Shown here one piece after another: positions 10,964 through 20,642 of a stretch of 64,000 nucleotides of DNA; the stretch's first letter is position 1, and each line of letters begins with the position of its first letter. A program made the translations under genes and the position numbers. The DNA comes from Neocallimastix lanati (nom. inval.). Its lineage: Eukaryota; Neocallimastigomycota; Neocallimastigomycetes; Neocallimastigales; Neocallimastigaceae. The notes under the pieces are model-generated. The model worked only from the letters and a program-made list of their open reading frames with translations, was not told the DNA's origin and did no database searches. The DNA lies in the NCBI GenBank assembly GCA_016946835.1, contig JACVTC010000127.1:110001-174000 (forward strand). Direction: 5' to 3'.

Positions 10964-10977
10964 ACTAATGTTACTAT

Positions 10978-11092
10978 GACATCATTTAAATTTTAAAGTT
11001 AAATAGTTAATGGTGTTTACCCCAATTATCTTATTTATTTACGTTTGCTTCATATTCTACTAAACGTTTTACATATGTACTAAAAATGAAAT
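10978..11092 (-). pseudogene. Ankyrin-repeat relic 2
   Basis: A minus-strand remnant of about one ankyrin repeat, closely matching relic 1 at 4731-4830 (both contain cttatttatttacgtttgct). It is frameshifted and too short to function. Confidence 0.5.
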
Positions 11093-11191
11093 TTAATTAG
11101 AATTAACTACTACTCTATATATATAATTAATTATATTCTAATTTAAATTATTTTCATTATTGTTCCTATTAAAAGTTTGAAAATTATTATA

Positions 11192-11223
<32 letters not shown>

Positions 11224-11929
11224 CCATATAAATAATTAAAACTAAATAAAAAATAAAAATCAAAAATCAAAAATCAAAAATCAAAATAATAATTAATTAA
11301 AAATCAAAATAATAATTAATTAAAATAATAATAAAAAAAATAAAAAATTTAATTAATGGTAGCGAAAAAATTATATAGGAATTTTAACGAAAATCAGTAT
11401 CAAAAAAAATTATAATATATATAAATATATCTATTTTTTTCAAAAATAAAAAATGAAATTAAAAAAAAAAATTAATAATGATATTTTGAGCTTTTGTTTT
11501 ATTTTTTTATTTTTTTTTTATTTTTATTTTTTTTTTATTTATTGTTATTACTATTATTATTTTTTAATTATATTTATTATTATTATTATTATTATTTTAT
11601 TTTTTAAATATATATATAATAATAATAATAATAAATATTTTAATGATTATAATTAAATTATTTTAATATTTAAAATTTTACTATACTTTCTTTATTTTTT
11701 TTTTTTTTATTTAATTAGAATAAATAAATAATTATTTTTATTTTTATTATTACTAATGCTATTATTAATATTACTAATTATGATTATAATTATGAATTAT
11801 TATTATTTAAATAAAAATGTTTAATTTTTTTATAATAATATTTTTATTATATTTTTTTTATTTTTTTATTTTTTTTTTTTTTTTTTTTGTACGTTTTTTT
11901 ACTAAAATAATGAAATTTCAGCCCATTTA
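11093..11929. repeat. Second copy of the ankyrin 3'-flank block
   Basis: There is no gene here. The block matches 4850-5987 and 22934-23570: the actactctatatata start, the (aaat)n tract, the aatggtagcgaaaaaatta phrase and the terminal T tract at about 11867-11888. A short plus-strand reading frame of Phe, Tyr and Ile codons (11453-11656) is a by-product of the composition. Confidence 0.6.
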
Positions 11930-12046
11930 GTTTCTTTATTTACATCTGCTCCATGTCCAACTAAATATTTTACTATGGCTTCATTTCACTTTTCACATGA
12001 AATAAATAATGATATTTCACCTTTTTTATTTTCTTTATTTACATCT

Positions 12047-12078
<32 letters not shown>

Positions 12079-12757
12079 TTCAATTCCCTTTTCTCATGAA
12101 ATAATTAATGGGGTTTTACCTTTATTACTTTTTGCATTTACGTCTGCTTTATGTTCAACTAAATTTTTTATTATGACTTCATTTCCTTTTTCGCATGAAA
12201 TAATTATTTGTGATTCATAATTATAATCTTCATCATTTACATCTGTTCCATTTTCAACTAAATATTTTACGATAGCTAAATTTTCACTTCTACTTGCATT
12301 AATTAATGGTGTTTCACCAAAATCACCTTTTTCATTTATATTTATTCCATGTTCAAATAAAAATTCAACTTTGGTACTATTTATTTTTTTTTCTCTATTA
12401 CATTCAATCAATAAATATTTTCCACAACCCCGTTGATAATATGAATCATTAATTAATATTTTATATTTCTCATCTGAAATATATTGATTAAAATCTGATA
12501 TAGAAATATCTTCTTTATTTCTATAATGAAATAATAATTGTTTAATAAATTCATTATCATATATTTTTATATGTTCAAAAAATAACATCAAGTAATCTAG
12601 TACTATCATTCCTATAATTGTAATAATTTTTATAGTAATCATTAAATAATTTTTTAATTAAAAGTGAAGATATATTTATATATTTTGAACAATATTTCAT
12701 TATAAATTGAAAACGATCAATCGAAAGTATTGATCTAATATACATTTCATAAATAAT
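11930..12757 (-). pseudogene. Ankyrin-repeat gene copy B, truncated at both ends
   Basis: The open frame 12094-12642 matches the start of copy A almost base for base, including the out-of-frame leader MITIKIITIIGMIV and the A6 run at 12577-12582. Only about four ankyrin repeats follow, and the frame is broken near 12094. Beyond it, repeat sequence continues to about 11930 in another frame. At the N-terminal side, similarity to copy A stops at about 12757, part-way through the codons for EMYIRSI, where unrelated DNA begins. The gene therefore lacks its start and most of its repeats. The shared frameshift shows that A and B are sister copies. Confidence 0.8.
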
Positions 12758-12884
12758 TTTTAATTTAATAAAGAGCTCTGAATATAATAATACATGAATA
12801 ATAAAATATATATAATAAATTATTATTATATAATCATATGATTTACATTAATTTCTTATATACACGTGTATAAATTTATAATTA
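12758..12884 (-). repeat. Candidate outer part of the LTR of the minus-strand copia (20623-22933)
   Basis: This is DNA between the break in ankyrin copy B and the Mutator-like element. Joined across the inserted elements with 15220-15319 and 20564-20622, it gives about 280 bp next to the polypurine tract of the minus-strand copia, close to the 259-262 bp of the neighbouring element's LTR. On the minus strand it contains gtgtatataagaaa, a possible TATA box. This is an inference from layout, not from a matching second LTR. Confidence 0.35.
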
Positions 12885-13262
12885 GGGAGTATTGCATTTC
12901 GACATAATTTACGTATAATCATTTATTCATGTATTACAATGTGGCTTATAAAAAAAATGAATAGGATAGGGTTAAATTTTTAATAATAAAGTAAAAAAAA
13001 TAAAAAAAAATAAATAATAAAGTAAAATAAAAAATAAAAATAAAAAAAAAAAAAAGAATAAAAATATAATATAAAAAAAAATAGATTAAAATAAAAATAA
13101 AAAAAAATAAATAATAAAGTAAAAAAAAAAAATAAATAATAAAGTAAAATAAAAAATAAATAATAAAGTAAAATAAAAAAATAAAAAAAAAAAATAAAAA
13201 TATAAGATAAAAAATATAGATTAAAAAAAAAATTAAAAAATAAAACTTTTAATCTAAAATAA

Positions 13263-13296
<34 letters not shown>

Positions 13297-15219
13297 ATAA
13301 AAATATAAGATAAAAAAAATAGATTAAAAAAAAATTAAAAAATAAAACTTTTAATTTAAAATATTTATAATAAATGGATGATCAATTAGAAATAAGTGAA
13401 ACTAATAAAGAAAAAAACCAAATTATTGTAAACAAAAAATATAAATTTAATTTATGGTATATAACGAATAGTACAAAAGTATTCAAATGTACTGAATATA
13501 AAATCGTTAAAAAATGTTAAATCATACATTATTCTAAATGATAATAATTAAGTAATAAAATATGAAAACAAACATACTCATCTAGGAAAAGAATATGATG
13601 CATCTATATCAATAGTAAAACATAAAATGAAAAATGAAATTAGAAAAACCTCAATCCCATTTGATATAAATCCAAAACATATATATAACGAAATATCTGA
13701 AGAAATTGGATTGATATGCCCTGGATATAGTTCAATTAAATCCCAAATATCAAGATATATAAAAAAACAACTACCTCCTGATATATCAAAATTTAATGAA
13801 ATTCCAGATGAATCTGAATATTATATAAACGAAAGAGATGAAAATTTTATGATATTCAAAAATTCTAATATTATAATTTTTCAATCACCATTCCAAACAG
13901 AATTGTTTATTAAATACAACGAAAATATGTTTGCTGATGGTACATTTTATATTGCACCAATATTTGATTATCAAGTGTTTATAACAAGAATATATGCTCC
14001 AGATATAAAAAGTTTTTACACTACATTACTATCTATATTAAATAATAAAGAACAAGCAACCTATGAACTGTCATTTGAAGAATTAAAAAAGAACACAAGT
14101 AAATATAATAATAATATTATAGTTACACCAAAAATTTTGCATTGTGATTTTGAAAAAGGTATATCCAATGCTGCCATTAAAATATTTCCTAATATTACTA
14201 TTAAATATTGTGTATGGCATTATAAAAGATCGTTAGAAGTTCAAAAAAATAAATTATGTTATAATGAAGTTGAAAGTAATCATAAAATTTATTTGCTTTA
14301 TAAAGCTCTTACAAATTTTCCTTTTATAAATCCTGAATATATATTTGATATTTATAATTATATTAAAATTATATGTCAAATATATAATTATTTCCATTTT
14401 TTAAATTTTTTGGAATATTTTAATAAGACTTATTTATATAAATATGATATTCATTATTGGAATTATTATAACGATATAAACCACATAACAAATAATGCTT
14501 CAGAATTTTTTAACAATTACTTAAAAAAATTGTTTTACAAAAAACCTTCTTTCTATGAATTGATTTATCATTTAAAAAGAGAAGAATCTTTATCTTACAA
14601 TAATTGCAAAAGGAAAATTGAAGGAGTTTGGAAAAAAAAAAAAAAGAATATTAACAAAAACTGATGAAATCAATGATTTAATTAAAAAATACAAAAAAAA
14701 AAAGGAATCGGAATTAATTGATAAAAAATGTGATAAAAATGATATCATTGATTTATGGTATAAATGTTTATTAGAATTAAACAAGCTCTAAATTTATAAA
14801 TAATAATAATTAACTAGAATATATATAGTTTAAATTATATTAATATCAATATCAATATATTTTATTAATATCAATATCAATATTTAAATTTTATTAATAA
14901 TAAATATTTAATATTAAAATAAATTTTATTTTATTATTTAATTAATTTAATAATAAGATATTAAATATTTAATAATAAAATATAATAATAAAATGAAAAT
15001 TAAATAATTGAAAATAAATAAAAATAAAACAAAATTCTTAACAGAAAACTTATTTATTATTTTATTTATTATTTTTTTTGTTTTTATTTTATTATTTTAA
15101 TGCTAAAATACAATAAATAAAAATATACGTTGAAAGCTGTGGCGTATTACATAATTTATACTCATTGTACAAATATTTATGCTGATTATACATAAATTAT
15201 GTCGAAATGCTTCACATCC
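12885..15219 (+). mobile_element. Mutator-like DNA transposon (MULE) with TIRs and a 9-bp target duplication
   Basis: The 9-bp sequence ttataatta flanks the element at 12876-12884 and 15220-15228, as expected for Mutator-like transposition. The ends are inverted repeats: gggagtattgcatttcgaca at the left and, on the opposite strand, ggatgtgaagcatttcgaca at the right. They stay similar for about 45 bp with a further short match (tacaatg). The interior encodes a MULE transposase with an N-terminal FLYWCH-like segment, now frameshifted. The intact target duplication suggests a fairly recent insertion. Confidence 0.87.
13374..14791 (+). pseudogene. MULE transposase with FLYWCH-like N-terminus, frameshifted
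   Basis: Translation from ATG 13374 gives KYKFNLWYITNSTKVFKC and then KKC before a stop at 13518-13520. With YENKHTHLG further on in another frame, this is the C-C-H-H pattern of a FLYWCH zinc finger. The main frame (13627-14664, 345 codons) carries the transposase core: FADGTFYIAP (Asp104), LHCDFEKGIS (Asp174) and CVWHYKRSLEVQKNKL, then NNASEFFNNYLKK (Glu293 as the likely third acidic residue). It would excise and reinsert elements with matching TIRs. A poly(A) run at 14633-14645 shifts the frame. The true C-terminus (TKTDEINDLIKKY ... LELNKL) is in the +1 frame and stops at 14789-14791. At least two breaks make it inactive. Confidence 0.85.
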
Positions 15220-15319
15220 TTATAATTACATAAATGTGTAACATTTACATAAACTTATGAATATATTTATATTTTTATGTTTTGTATATAACTAGTTATA
15301 TTTTAAATATTTAATTAAT
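15220..15319 (-). repeat. Candidate middle part of the split copia LTR
   Basis: This is the 100 bp between the MULE and the young copia element. It starts with the MULE target duplication and ends with ttaat, the candidate target duplication of the copia element. By position it would continue the LTR of the minus-strand copia (20564-20622). There is no coding sequence. Confidence 0.35.
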
Positions 15320-15581
15320 TGTTAGAATACAAAGAAAAATATATTAAATTTATATTAAAATAATTTATGTTTATTAAATAAATTAAAAGATATTTTTATA
15401 ATACAACGAACTCGTTGTTAAGCTAATACAATGAAATATATTATGTAATAATTTCTCGTTATATTTTTATTTAGCCACAAATAGTATAAATACAAATGTA
15501 ATCTCATAAATTTTAAAAATCAAGTAATTACTCATATTAAAATAAATAAACTTTAATCAATAAAATATTTTATAAACAAAA
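15320..15581 (+). repeat. 5' LTR of the copia element
   Basis: It begins tgttagaatacaaag and ends ataaaca or three bases later. Compared with the right LTR, it has t for g near 15370 (tttatgtttatt) and one a/t change near 15512 (ctcataaatttt). It drives transcription and provides the template for strand transfer. Confidence 0.93.
15485..15492 (+). promoter_or_regulatory. Candidate TATA box in the 5' LTR
   Basis: tataaata lies in the context ccacaaatagtataaatac, about 130 bp before the Gag start, in one of the less AT-monotonous parts of the LTR. The same sequence is present in the 3' LTR. The assignment rests on motif and position only. Confidence 0.4.
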
Positions 15582-15596
15582 GATTAAGAGTCTCAT
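15582..15596 (+). promoter_or_regulatory. Primer-binding site complementary to the anticodon arm of tRNA-Lys(CUU)
   Basis: gattaagagtctcat directly follows the left LTR. Its complement, atgagactcttaatc, is the anticodon stem and loop typical of tRNA-Lys(CUU), with CTT as the anticodon. Copia-like elements are known to prime from an internally cut half tRNA rather than from its 3' end, and this site would fit that mode. The tRNA sequence is from general knowledge; the host gene is not in this window. Confidence 0.6.
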
Positions 15597-15616
15597 CCTC
15601 TTATACTATCTACGAC

Positions 15617-18600
15617 ATGTCTAACGAAACCAAATTAAGAACTGAAGATATTCTCAATAAGGATAACTTCGAAAACTGGGAATTCCTTATTAAAAACATT
15701 CTCAAATCTTTAAAAATTTTACAGTATGTAAATGAGAATGTAATCGGTAAATTAAATGATAAGCTTAAGGAGGAAAAGGGAAAACCCAAATCCGACGAAA
15801 CCGTCAAAGCTATCAAGGACTTGGAAAAGGATATCAAAGAAGCTGAAACTCAAGATGCCTTAGCCAGTACCATTATCAGTAAAAATGTAAGTCAAGAAGT
15901 TTTGAGCTACATAAGATATCTTACCACCGCCTATGATATTATGGAAAAATTAAAGGTCTTATATGGAAAAAAGAAAACTGCTGATCTCAACTACTGGTTG
16001 AAGAAGTTATATTCTTTAAAAGCCAAAAATCTTTCGGAATGCAAGGATATCATTAATCAAATTAAAGAAATCTTTGAAGTAATGGATAAGAACAATATCA
16101 GACTCGGAACTTGGGAAAAGATCAGGGTTTTATATCTGTCTTATCCAAAAGTTTTAAGAGACCTTATTCATCCTAGTGGAACAGAAACAGTTGATGACTT
16201 CCTCGAAGAGTCAATCAACAAGATTAATTTCCACATTTTCCTGCATAGTGCTATCAATTTCGATAGAAGCGTCACAGATAAAGGTGACTTCATGGATATT
16301 GATAACATTGAGTCAAGCGATTCAAAAAATAATAAAACCAGACCAAGTCCGGAGCCAAACTATTGTTACCTGTGCAAAATGTTTGGACATACTACCGATG
16401 AATGTAGATTTAACCTTATCAACAAAAACAGGAACAGATCGACTCAAAAAGGCAAGAAGCAATCAAACAAAAAGAAAACTAAAATTAATAAAAGGAAAGG
16501 TAAAAATAGCCACCAAAAATCAATTGCAAACGTCGAATATGAAGAACGAAATTCTGATGAAGAACTTTCCTTAGAAGAACTTAGGACCATGTATGATAAA
16601 AATTTAGACAGCTTTGAGCCGTTAGAAGAAAAAAAAAACACTAAAGAAAACTACGAAAATAAATGCATTTCTTTAGTATTAAATTCTTCAGAAGATACAA
16701 CGATTTGGACCTTTGATACTGGTGCTTCAGAACACATTACCAATAACAAAGATATCCTCTCAAACTTTAGAGAAGAAAAGATCTCTATGCAGTGTGCAAA
16801 TAATTCAATCTGTGAGTTTGACGGGGTTGGTACCTATGAAGGAAGTATTAATGGTTACAACATAAAATTCGAAAATGTCCTCTATTCTAAACAAGTTAAC
16901 AAGAATCTTCTGAGTGGAATTAAACTTGCGAAGAATGGATTAAAATGTAACATTAAATCCAGGAGAGACAAAGTTTTTCTCACTTTAAAAACCACACTTG
17001 AAAACAAAAGAACAATTAACATAGGCACATTCAAAGCTAATAAAAACAATACAATTCATATACTTACGAAGAATAAATCGAATTTAAAGAATTGTATTGA
17101 CATCGTTTCACCTGAAGAAACAATGGACATAAATGACCAGTCTAAAATGCTATGGCATAGAAGACTTGGACATTTTTATCAAGACAATTTAACTAAATAT
17201 ATAAAACTCCACAATGTCAAAATTAATGAATGCTTAAATTGTAAAATTGCCAAATTAAATAGGAAACCCCATAATGGAGACACTCCAAAGGCAAAGCATC
17301 CACTAGTCGTAATCCATTCTGATGTTATCGGCCCTATTTCAAAATCATACTCAGGGAAAAGGTATGTTCTTACTTTTATTGACGAATATACTCGCAAAAG
17401 TTGGATCTTCCTCTTGGAAAACAAATCAGAAGTTCCAAGAACAATTATAAATTTCTTTACTTACTTAAATAATCAATTCTATTATAATATTAAAACTTTT
17501 CGTTCGGATCAAGGTACTGAATATAACAATAAAAAGGTACTAAACTACTGCAAGGAACACGGTATTATAAAAACATTTTCACCACCATACAATCCTCAAA
17601 ACAACGGGATTGCTGAACGATTCAACTACACCATTGTAAGTTGTGCAAAAACTTTAATTCAGTGGAGCAAAATGTCTAGTGAGTTTTGGGATTACGCTAT
17701 CAAATATGCAAATTTACTTTATAACATAACTCCACATAAAGGAATTGGAAATAAAATTCCAAATGAAATCTATTATAACAAAAAGATCAGTCTTAAATAT
17801 ATTAAAGTTTTTGGTTGTGATGCCTACTATAAAGATTTTTCACAAGGAAAAATGAAATTTGATAGCAACAGTAAAAAAGGCGTATTTTTAGGAATAAGCA
17901 TTGAATCCAATTGCTATATAATTATGGATTCAAAGGACTACAGTATTCACTTAGTAAGAGAAGCTGTATTTGATGAAGAAACTCCATCAAATTTATCAAC
18001 CAAGATACGCAACAATAAATTACCAACCAACATTTTCAATAACGACAATTATATTTACGAATTACCAATTATCAACTCTAACGAAAATGAAAATACATAC
18101 GATGATTCTGGAAAATTGATATACAATGAAGAATCTAATCAAGAATCTAATGAAGAATCTAATGAAGAATCTAATGAAGAATCTAATGAGGAATCTAATG
18201 AAGAAAATACAGAATCCAAAGAAAATAATTCTTCATCAAGAAAAGGTGAGGAATCAGAAATTGATTCACCTGTTTCATCTATTAAAAACAATAATATTAA
18301 TAAAATTATAAATACTCCTATTACTAACAACAAGAAAGATGAGAATAATAACTCTGCTAAAGGTAAGGAACCTGAAGACAATTATCTAAATGATGAAAAA
18401 ATTGAATCCATTGATGATCTCGCTTCAGATTTCCAATCTATTAGTGTTTCAAATGATGAATCAAATTTCTCTGGGGACATTTCTTTAGAAAAGGATAAAA
18501 TAAAATTTAATCCATCCACTAAAAGAAAGTCATCAACTTGTAATATTTCACCTACCAAAAAGAAGATTAACTTAAACAATGAAATATTAAACACTGTTCC

Positions 18601-18820
18601 CCTTAAACATAAATTGATTCATTCCGAACATCCAGAGAGTAAGAAATTAAGACCATCCATGAATGAATCGCATAAAAGACCTGGAAACCCTATTCAATCC
18701 AACAGTAACAAAAGCACAAGATCTCCCTCGACAATGTTGAAACTTCTAAAAGATGTATTACTGAAACACCTCTTTCATATAAACAAGCCATCACGCGTTC
18801 AGATAAAATCTGGTGGATAG
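15617..18820 (+). CDS. Copia Gag-protease-integrase polyprotein
   Basis: The 1067-codon frame starts at ATG 15617, 35 bp after the LTR. Domains in order: UBN2-type Gag (about residues 10-230); CCHC knuckle at Cys250, Cys253, His258, Cys263; aspartic protease DTG at 367-369 (FDTGASEHITN); GAG-pre-integrase HHCC segment (LWHRRLGHFYQ ... CLNCKIAK); and integrase core with Asp569, Asp631 and Glu667 (HSDVIGP, FRSDQGTEY, NGIAERFN), giving the D-D-35-E spacing. A low-complexity linker follows with six copies of ESNE encoded by a 12-bp repeat at 18127-18200. The last about 35 codons (from about 18720) are out of frame with the RT. Frame -1 there reads NVETSKRCITETPLSYKQ and runs straight into the RT, so the C-terminus SRVQIKSGG is probably an artefact of a one-base insertion. 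Confidence 0.92.
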   Translation: MSNETKLRTEDILNKDNFENWEFLIKNILKSLKILQYVNENVIGKLNDKLKEEKGKPKSDETVKAIKDLEKDIKEAETQDALASTIISKNVSQEVLSYIRYLTTAYDIMEKLKVLYGKKKTADLNYWLKKLYSLKAKNLSECKDIINQIKEIFEVMDKNNIRLGTWEKIRVLYLSYPKVLRDLIHPSGTETVDDFLEESINKINFHIFLHSAINFDRSVTDKGDFMDIDNIESSDSKNNKTRPSPEPNYCYLCKMFGHTTDECRFNLINKNRNRSTQKGKKQSNKKKTKINKRKGKNSHQKSIANVEYEERNSDEELSLEELRTMYDKNLDSFEPLEEKKNTKENYENKCISLVLNSSEDTTIWTFDTGASEHITNNKDILSNFREEKISMQCANNSICEFDGVGTYEGSINGYNIKFENVLYSKQVNKNLLSGIKLAKNGLKCNIKSRRDKVFLTLKTTLENKRTINIGTFKANKNNTIHILTKNKSNLKNCIDIVSPEETMDINDQSKMLWHRRLGHFYQDNLTKYIKLHNVKINECLNCKIAKLNRKPHNGDTPKAKHPLVVIHSDVIGPISKSYSGKRYVLTFIDEYTRKSWIFLLENKSEVPRTIINFFTYLNNQFYYNIKTFRSDQGTEYNNKKVLNYCKEHGIIKTFSPPYNPQNNGIAERFNYTIVSCAKTLIQWSKMSSEFWDYAIKYANLLYNITPHKGIGNKIPNEIYYNKKISLKYIKVFGCDAYYKDFSQGKMKFDSNSKKGVFLGISIESNCYIIMDSKDYSIHLVREAVFDEETPSNLSTKIRNNKLPTNIFNNDNYIYELPIINSNENENTYDDSGKLIYNEESNQESNEESNEESNEESNEESNEENTESKENNSSSRKGEESEIDSPVSSIKNNNINKIINTPITNNKKDENNNSAKGKEPEDNYLNDEKIESIDDLASDFQSISVSNDESNFSGDISLEKDKIKFNPSTKRKSSTCNISPTKKKINLNNEILNTVPLKHKLIHSEHPESKKLRPSMNESHKRPGNPIQSNSNKSTRSPSTMLKLLKDVLLKHLFHINKPSRVQIKSGG

Positions 18821-18825
18821 AAGCT

Positions 18826-20307
18826 ATGAATTCCGAATTACAAAACTTCTATGACAACCGAACCATGATTTTTGTTAAATCGCTTCCTCCTGATGTTAAA
18901 CCCATAACTACTAAGTGGGTCTATACTCTAAAAAAGGACGGTAATGGTAATATCTCAAAATACAAGGCTCGTCTGGTTGCTCGTGGTTTCACCCAGAGAA
19001 AGGGAATTGATTATAACTTAACATATTCTCCTACCCTTAGTTTAGATAGTCTAAAACTTATAATTGCGCTTGCTTCAAAATTCAATTGGGATCTAATGCA
19101 GCTTGATATTAAAGCTGCCTATCTTAATGCTCCGTTGGATAAGGATATTTATGTTAATATCCCCCCTGGTGACAAGAATTTTGGTAAAGGTTATTGGCTT
19201 CTTAGAAAAGCTTTATACGGATTAAAACAGTCAGGTCGCCAATGGCACATCCACTTCACAAACTTTCTCAAAAATAATGGTTTCACTCAATTGACATCTG
19301 AACCATGTATTTTTGTTAAAATGGAGGGAGGAAGAGCTGTCTGTATTATTGGAGTTTACGTGGATGACTTATTAATAACAGGAATAAAATACTATATAAA
19401 TAAAATTATTAAAAGAATTAAGAAAAACTTTAAAGATTCAAAATGCAGTGAAGCGGATTATATTTTAGGAATTAATATTGAAAAGGGAAATACAAGCTAC
19501 GTAATTTCTCAAATTCAATTAATAAATGATATATTACAAAAATTCAAAGTTAAAAATATAAGAAAGTCAAAAACGCCTTGTTCAAGCATCTCAAATTCAG
19601 CAAAGAATAATGAACCATTCGATAAAACAACATTTAAAAGTGCAATCGGATCGTTAATCTATCTAGCCAGGTGTACCCGTCCAGATATTACTTACGCTGT
19701 AGGAAAGATTGCTAGAAATTCTGAGAATCCTACCATAGCTGATTGGAAAATGGTAATAAATATATTAAAATACTTAAATTATACTAAATACTACAAAATT
19801 AAATATAAAGGACAGGGGGAAATTATGGCATATACTGATGCTGACTACGCTGGTGACCCAAAAGATAGGAAATCTACTTCGGGGTATATAATATCAATGA
19901 ATAATGATCCAATATGTTGGCAATCCAAGAAACAAACAGTAGTTGCCACATCTACCGCGGAAGCTGAATACATTGCTACCGCTGAATGTACTAAAAAGGT
20001 TTTATGGATCCGAAATATTTTATATGAAATATTCAACATTAAAAAACCAATAAAAATATTCACTGATAACTTAGCAAGTAAAATGACAATAGAAAACGGT
20101 GAACTCAACAATAAATTAAAACATATAGAAATAAAATTTTACTTCAATAAAGATAATATCAAAAATAACAGAATAAAATTAGAATACATCAATACCGAAA
20201 GAATGTTGGCCGATCCATTAACAAAAGATTTTAATGGACCAAAAATGACTAAGTTTACAAACCAAATCTTTGACAAGCAAACATTCTGGTCTGAGGGGGA
20301 ATGTTAG
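18826..20307 (+). CDS. Copia reverse transcriptase-RNase H
   Basis: The first ATG is at 18826, but the frame is open from about 18722 (TETPLSYKQAITRSDKIWW), which is normal copia sequence before the RT. The real protein is therefore the continuation of the polyprotein, lying in the -1 frame relative to it. RT motifs are present: TKWVYTLKKDGNG, KARLVARGFTQRKGIDY, QLDIKAAYLNAPLDKDIY and YVDDLLIT (YVDD at residues 178-181). RNase H has YTDADYAGDPKDRKSTSG, ATSTAEAEYIA and FTDNLASK, so all the acidic catalytic residues are kept. It copies element RNA to DNA and removes the RNA strand. The stop overlaps the start of the 3' LTR. Confidence 0.93.
   Translation: MNSELQNFYDNRTMIFVKSLPPDVKPITTKWVYTLKKDGNGNISKYKARLVARGFTQRKGIDYNLTYSPTLSLDSLKLIIALASKFNWDLMQLDIKAAYLNAPLDKDIYVNIPPGDKNFGKGYWLLRKALYGLKQSGRQWHIHFTNFLKNNGFTQLTSEPCIFVKMEGGRAVCIIGVYVDDLLITGIKYYINKIIKRIKKNFKDSKCSEADYILGINIEKGNTSYVISQIQLINDILQKFKVKNIRKSKTPCSSISNSAKNNEPFDKTTFKSAIGSLIYLARCTRPDITYAVGKIARNSENPTIADWKMVINILKYLNYTKYYKIKYKGQGEIMAYTDADYAGDPKDRKSTSGYIISMNNDPICWQSKKQTVVATSTAEAEYIATAECTKKVLWIRNILYEIFNIKKPIKIFTDNLASKMTIENGELNNKLKHIEIKFYFNKDNIKNNRIKLEYINTERMLADPLTKDFNGPKMTKFTNQIFDKQTFWSEGEC
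20294..20301 (+). promoter_or_regulatory. Polypurine tract of the copia element
   Basis: gaggggga directly before the 3' LTR, a G-rich purine run that stands out in AT-rich DNA. It would prime plus-strand DNA synthesis. Confidence 0.75.
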
Positions 20308-20563
20308 AATACAAAGAAAAATATATTAAATTTATATTAAAATAATTTATGTGTATTAAATAAATTAAAAGATATTTTTATAATACAACGAACTCGTTGT
20401 TAAGCTAATACAATGAAATATATTATGTAATAATTTCTCGTTATATTTTTATTTAGCCACAAATAGTATAAATACAAATGTAATCTCATAATTTTTAAAA
20501 ATCAAGTAATTACTCATATTAAAATAAATAAACTTTAATCAATAAAATATTTTATAAACAAAA
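20302..20563 (+). repeat. 3' LTR of the copia element
   Basis: It begins tgttagaatacaaag and ends ataaaca(aaa). It is nearly identical to 15320-15581. The RNase H reading frame ends at 20307, inside the LTR. Confidence 0.93.
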
Positions 20564-20642
20564 TTAATAAATATTTATTTAAATTTATTTATTTTATTTG
20601 TTTATTTATTTATATGTTAATACTCCCCCCTAAAATAAGTTT

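Larger units (their letters stand above)
15320..20563 (+). mobile_element. Young Ty1/copia retrotransposon, nearly complete
   Basis: Two LTRs of about 260 bp (15320-15581 and 20302-20563) differ at only two positions that I could find. Between them lie a primer-binding site, Gag, CCHC knuckle, protease, integrase, reverse transcriptase, RNase H and a polypurine tract in the copia order. The 5-bp sequence ttaat lies directly before the left LTR (15315-15319) and after the right one (20564-20568) if each LTR ends in acaaa. Because the site is AT-rich, this match is suggestive only. The single obstacle to activity is a frame change between integrase and RT near 18720. Confidence 0.93.

Noticed and set aside
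11453-11656. Frame rich in Phe, Tyr and Ile
   Set aside because: It is produced by T-rich low-complexity sequence inside the repeated ankyrin flank block.
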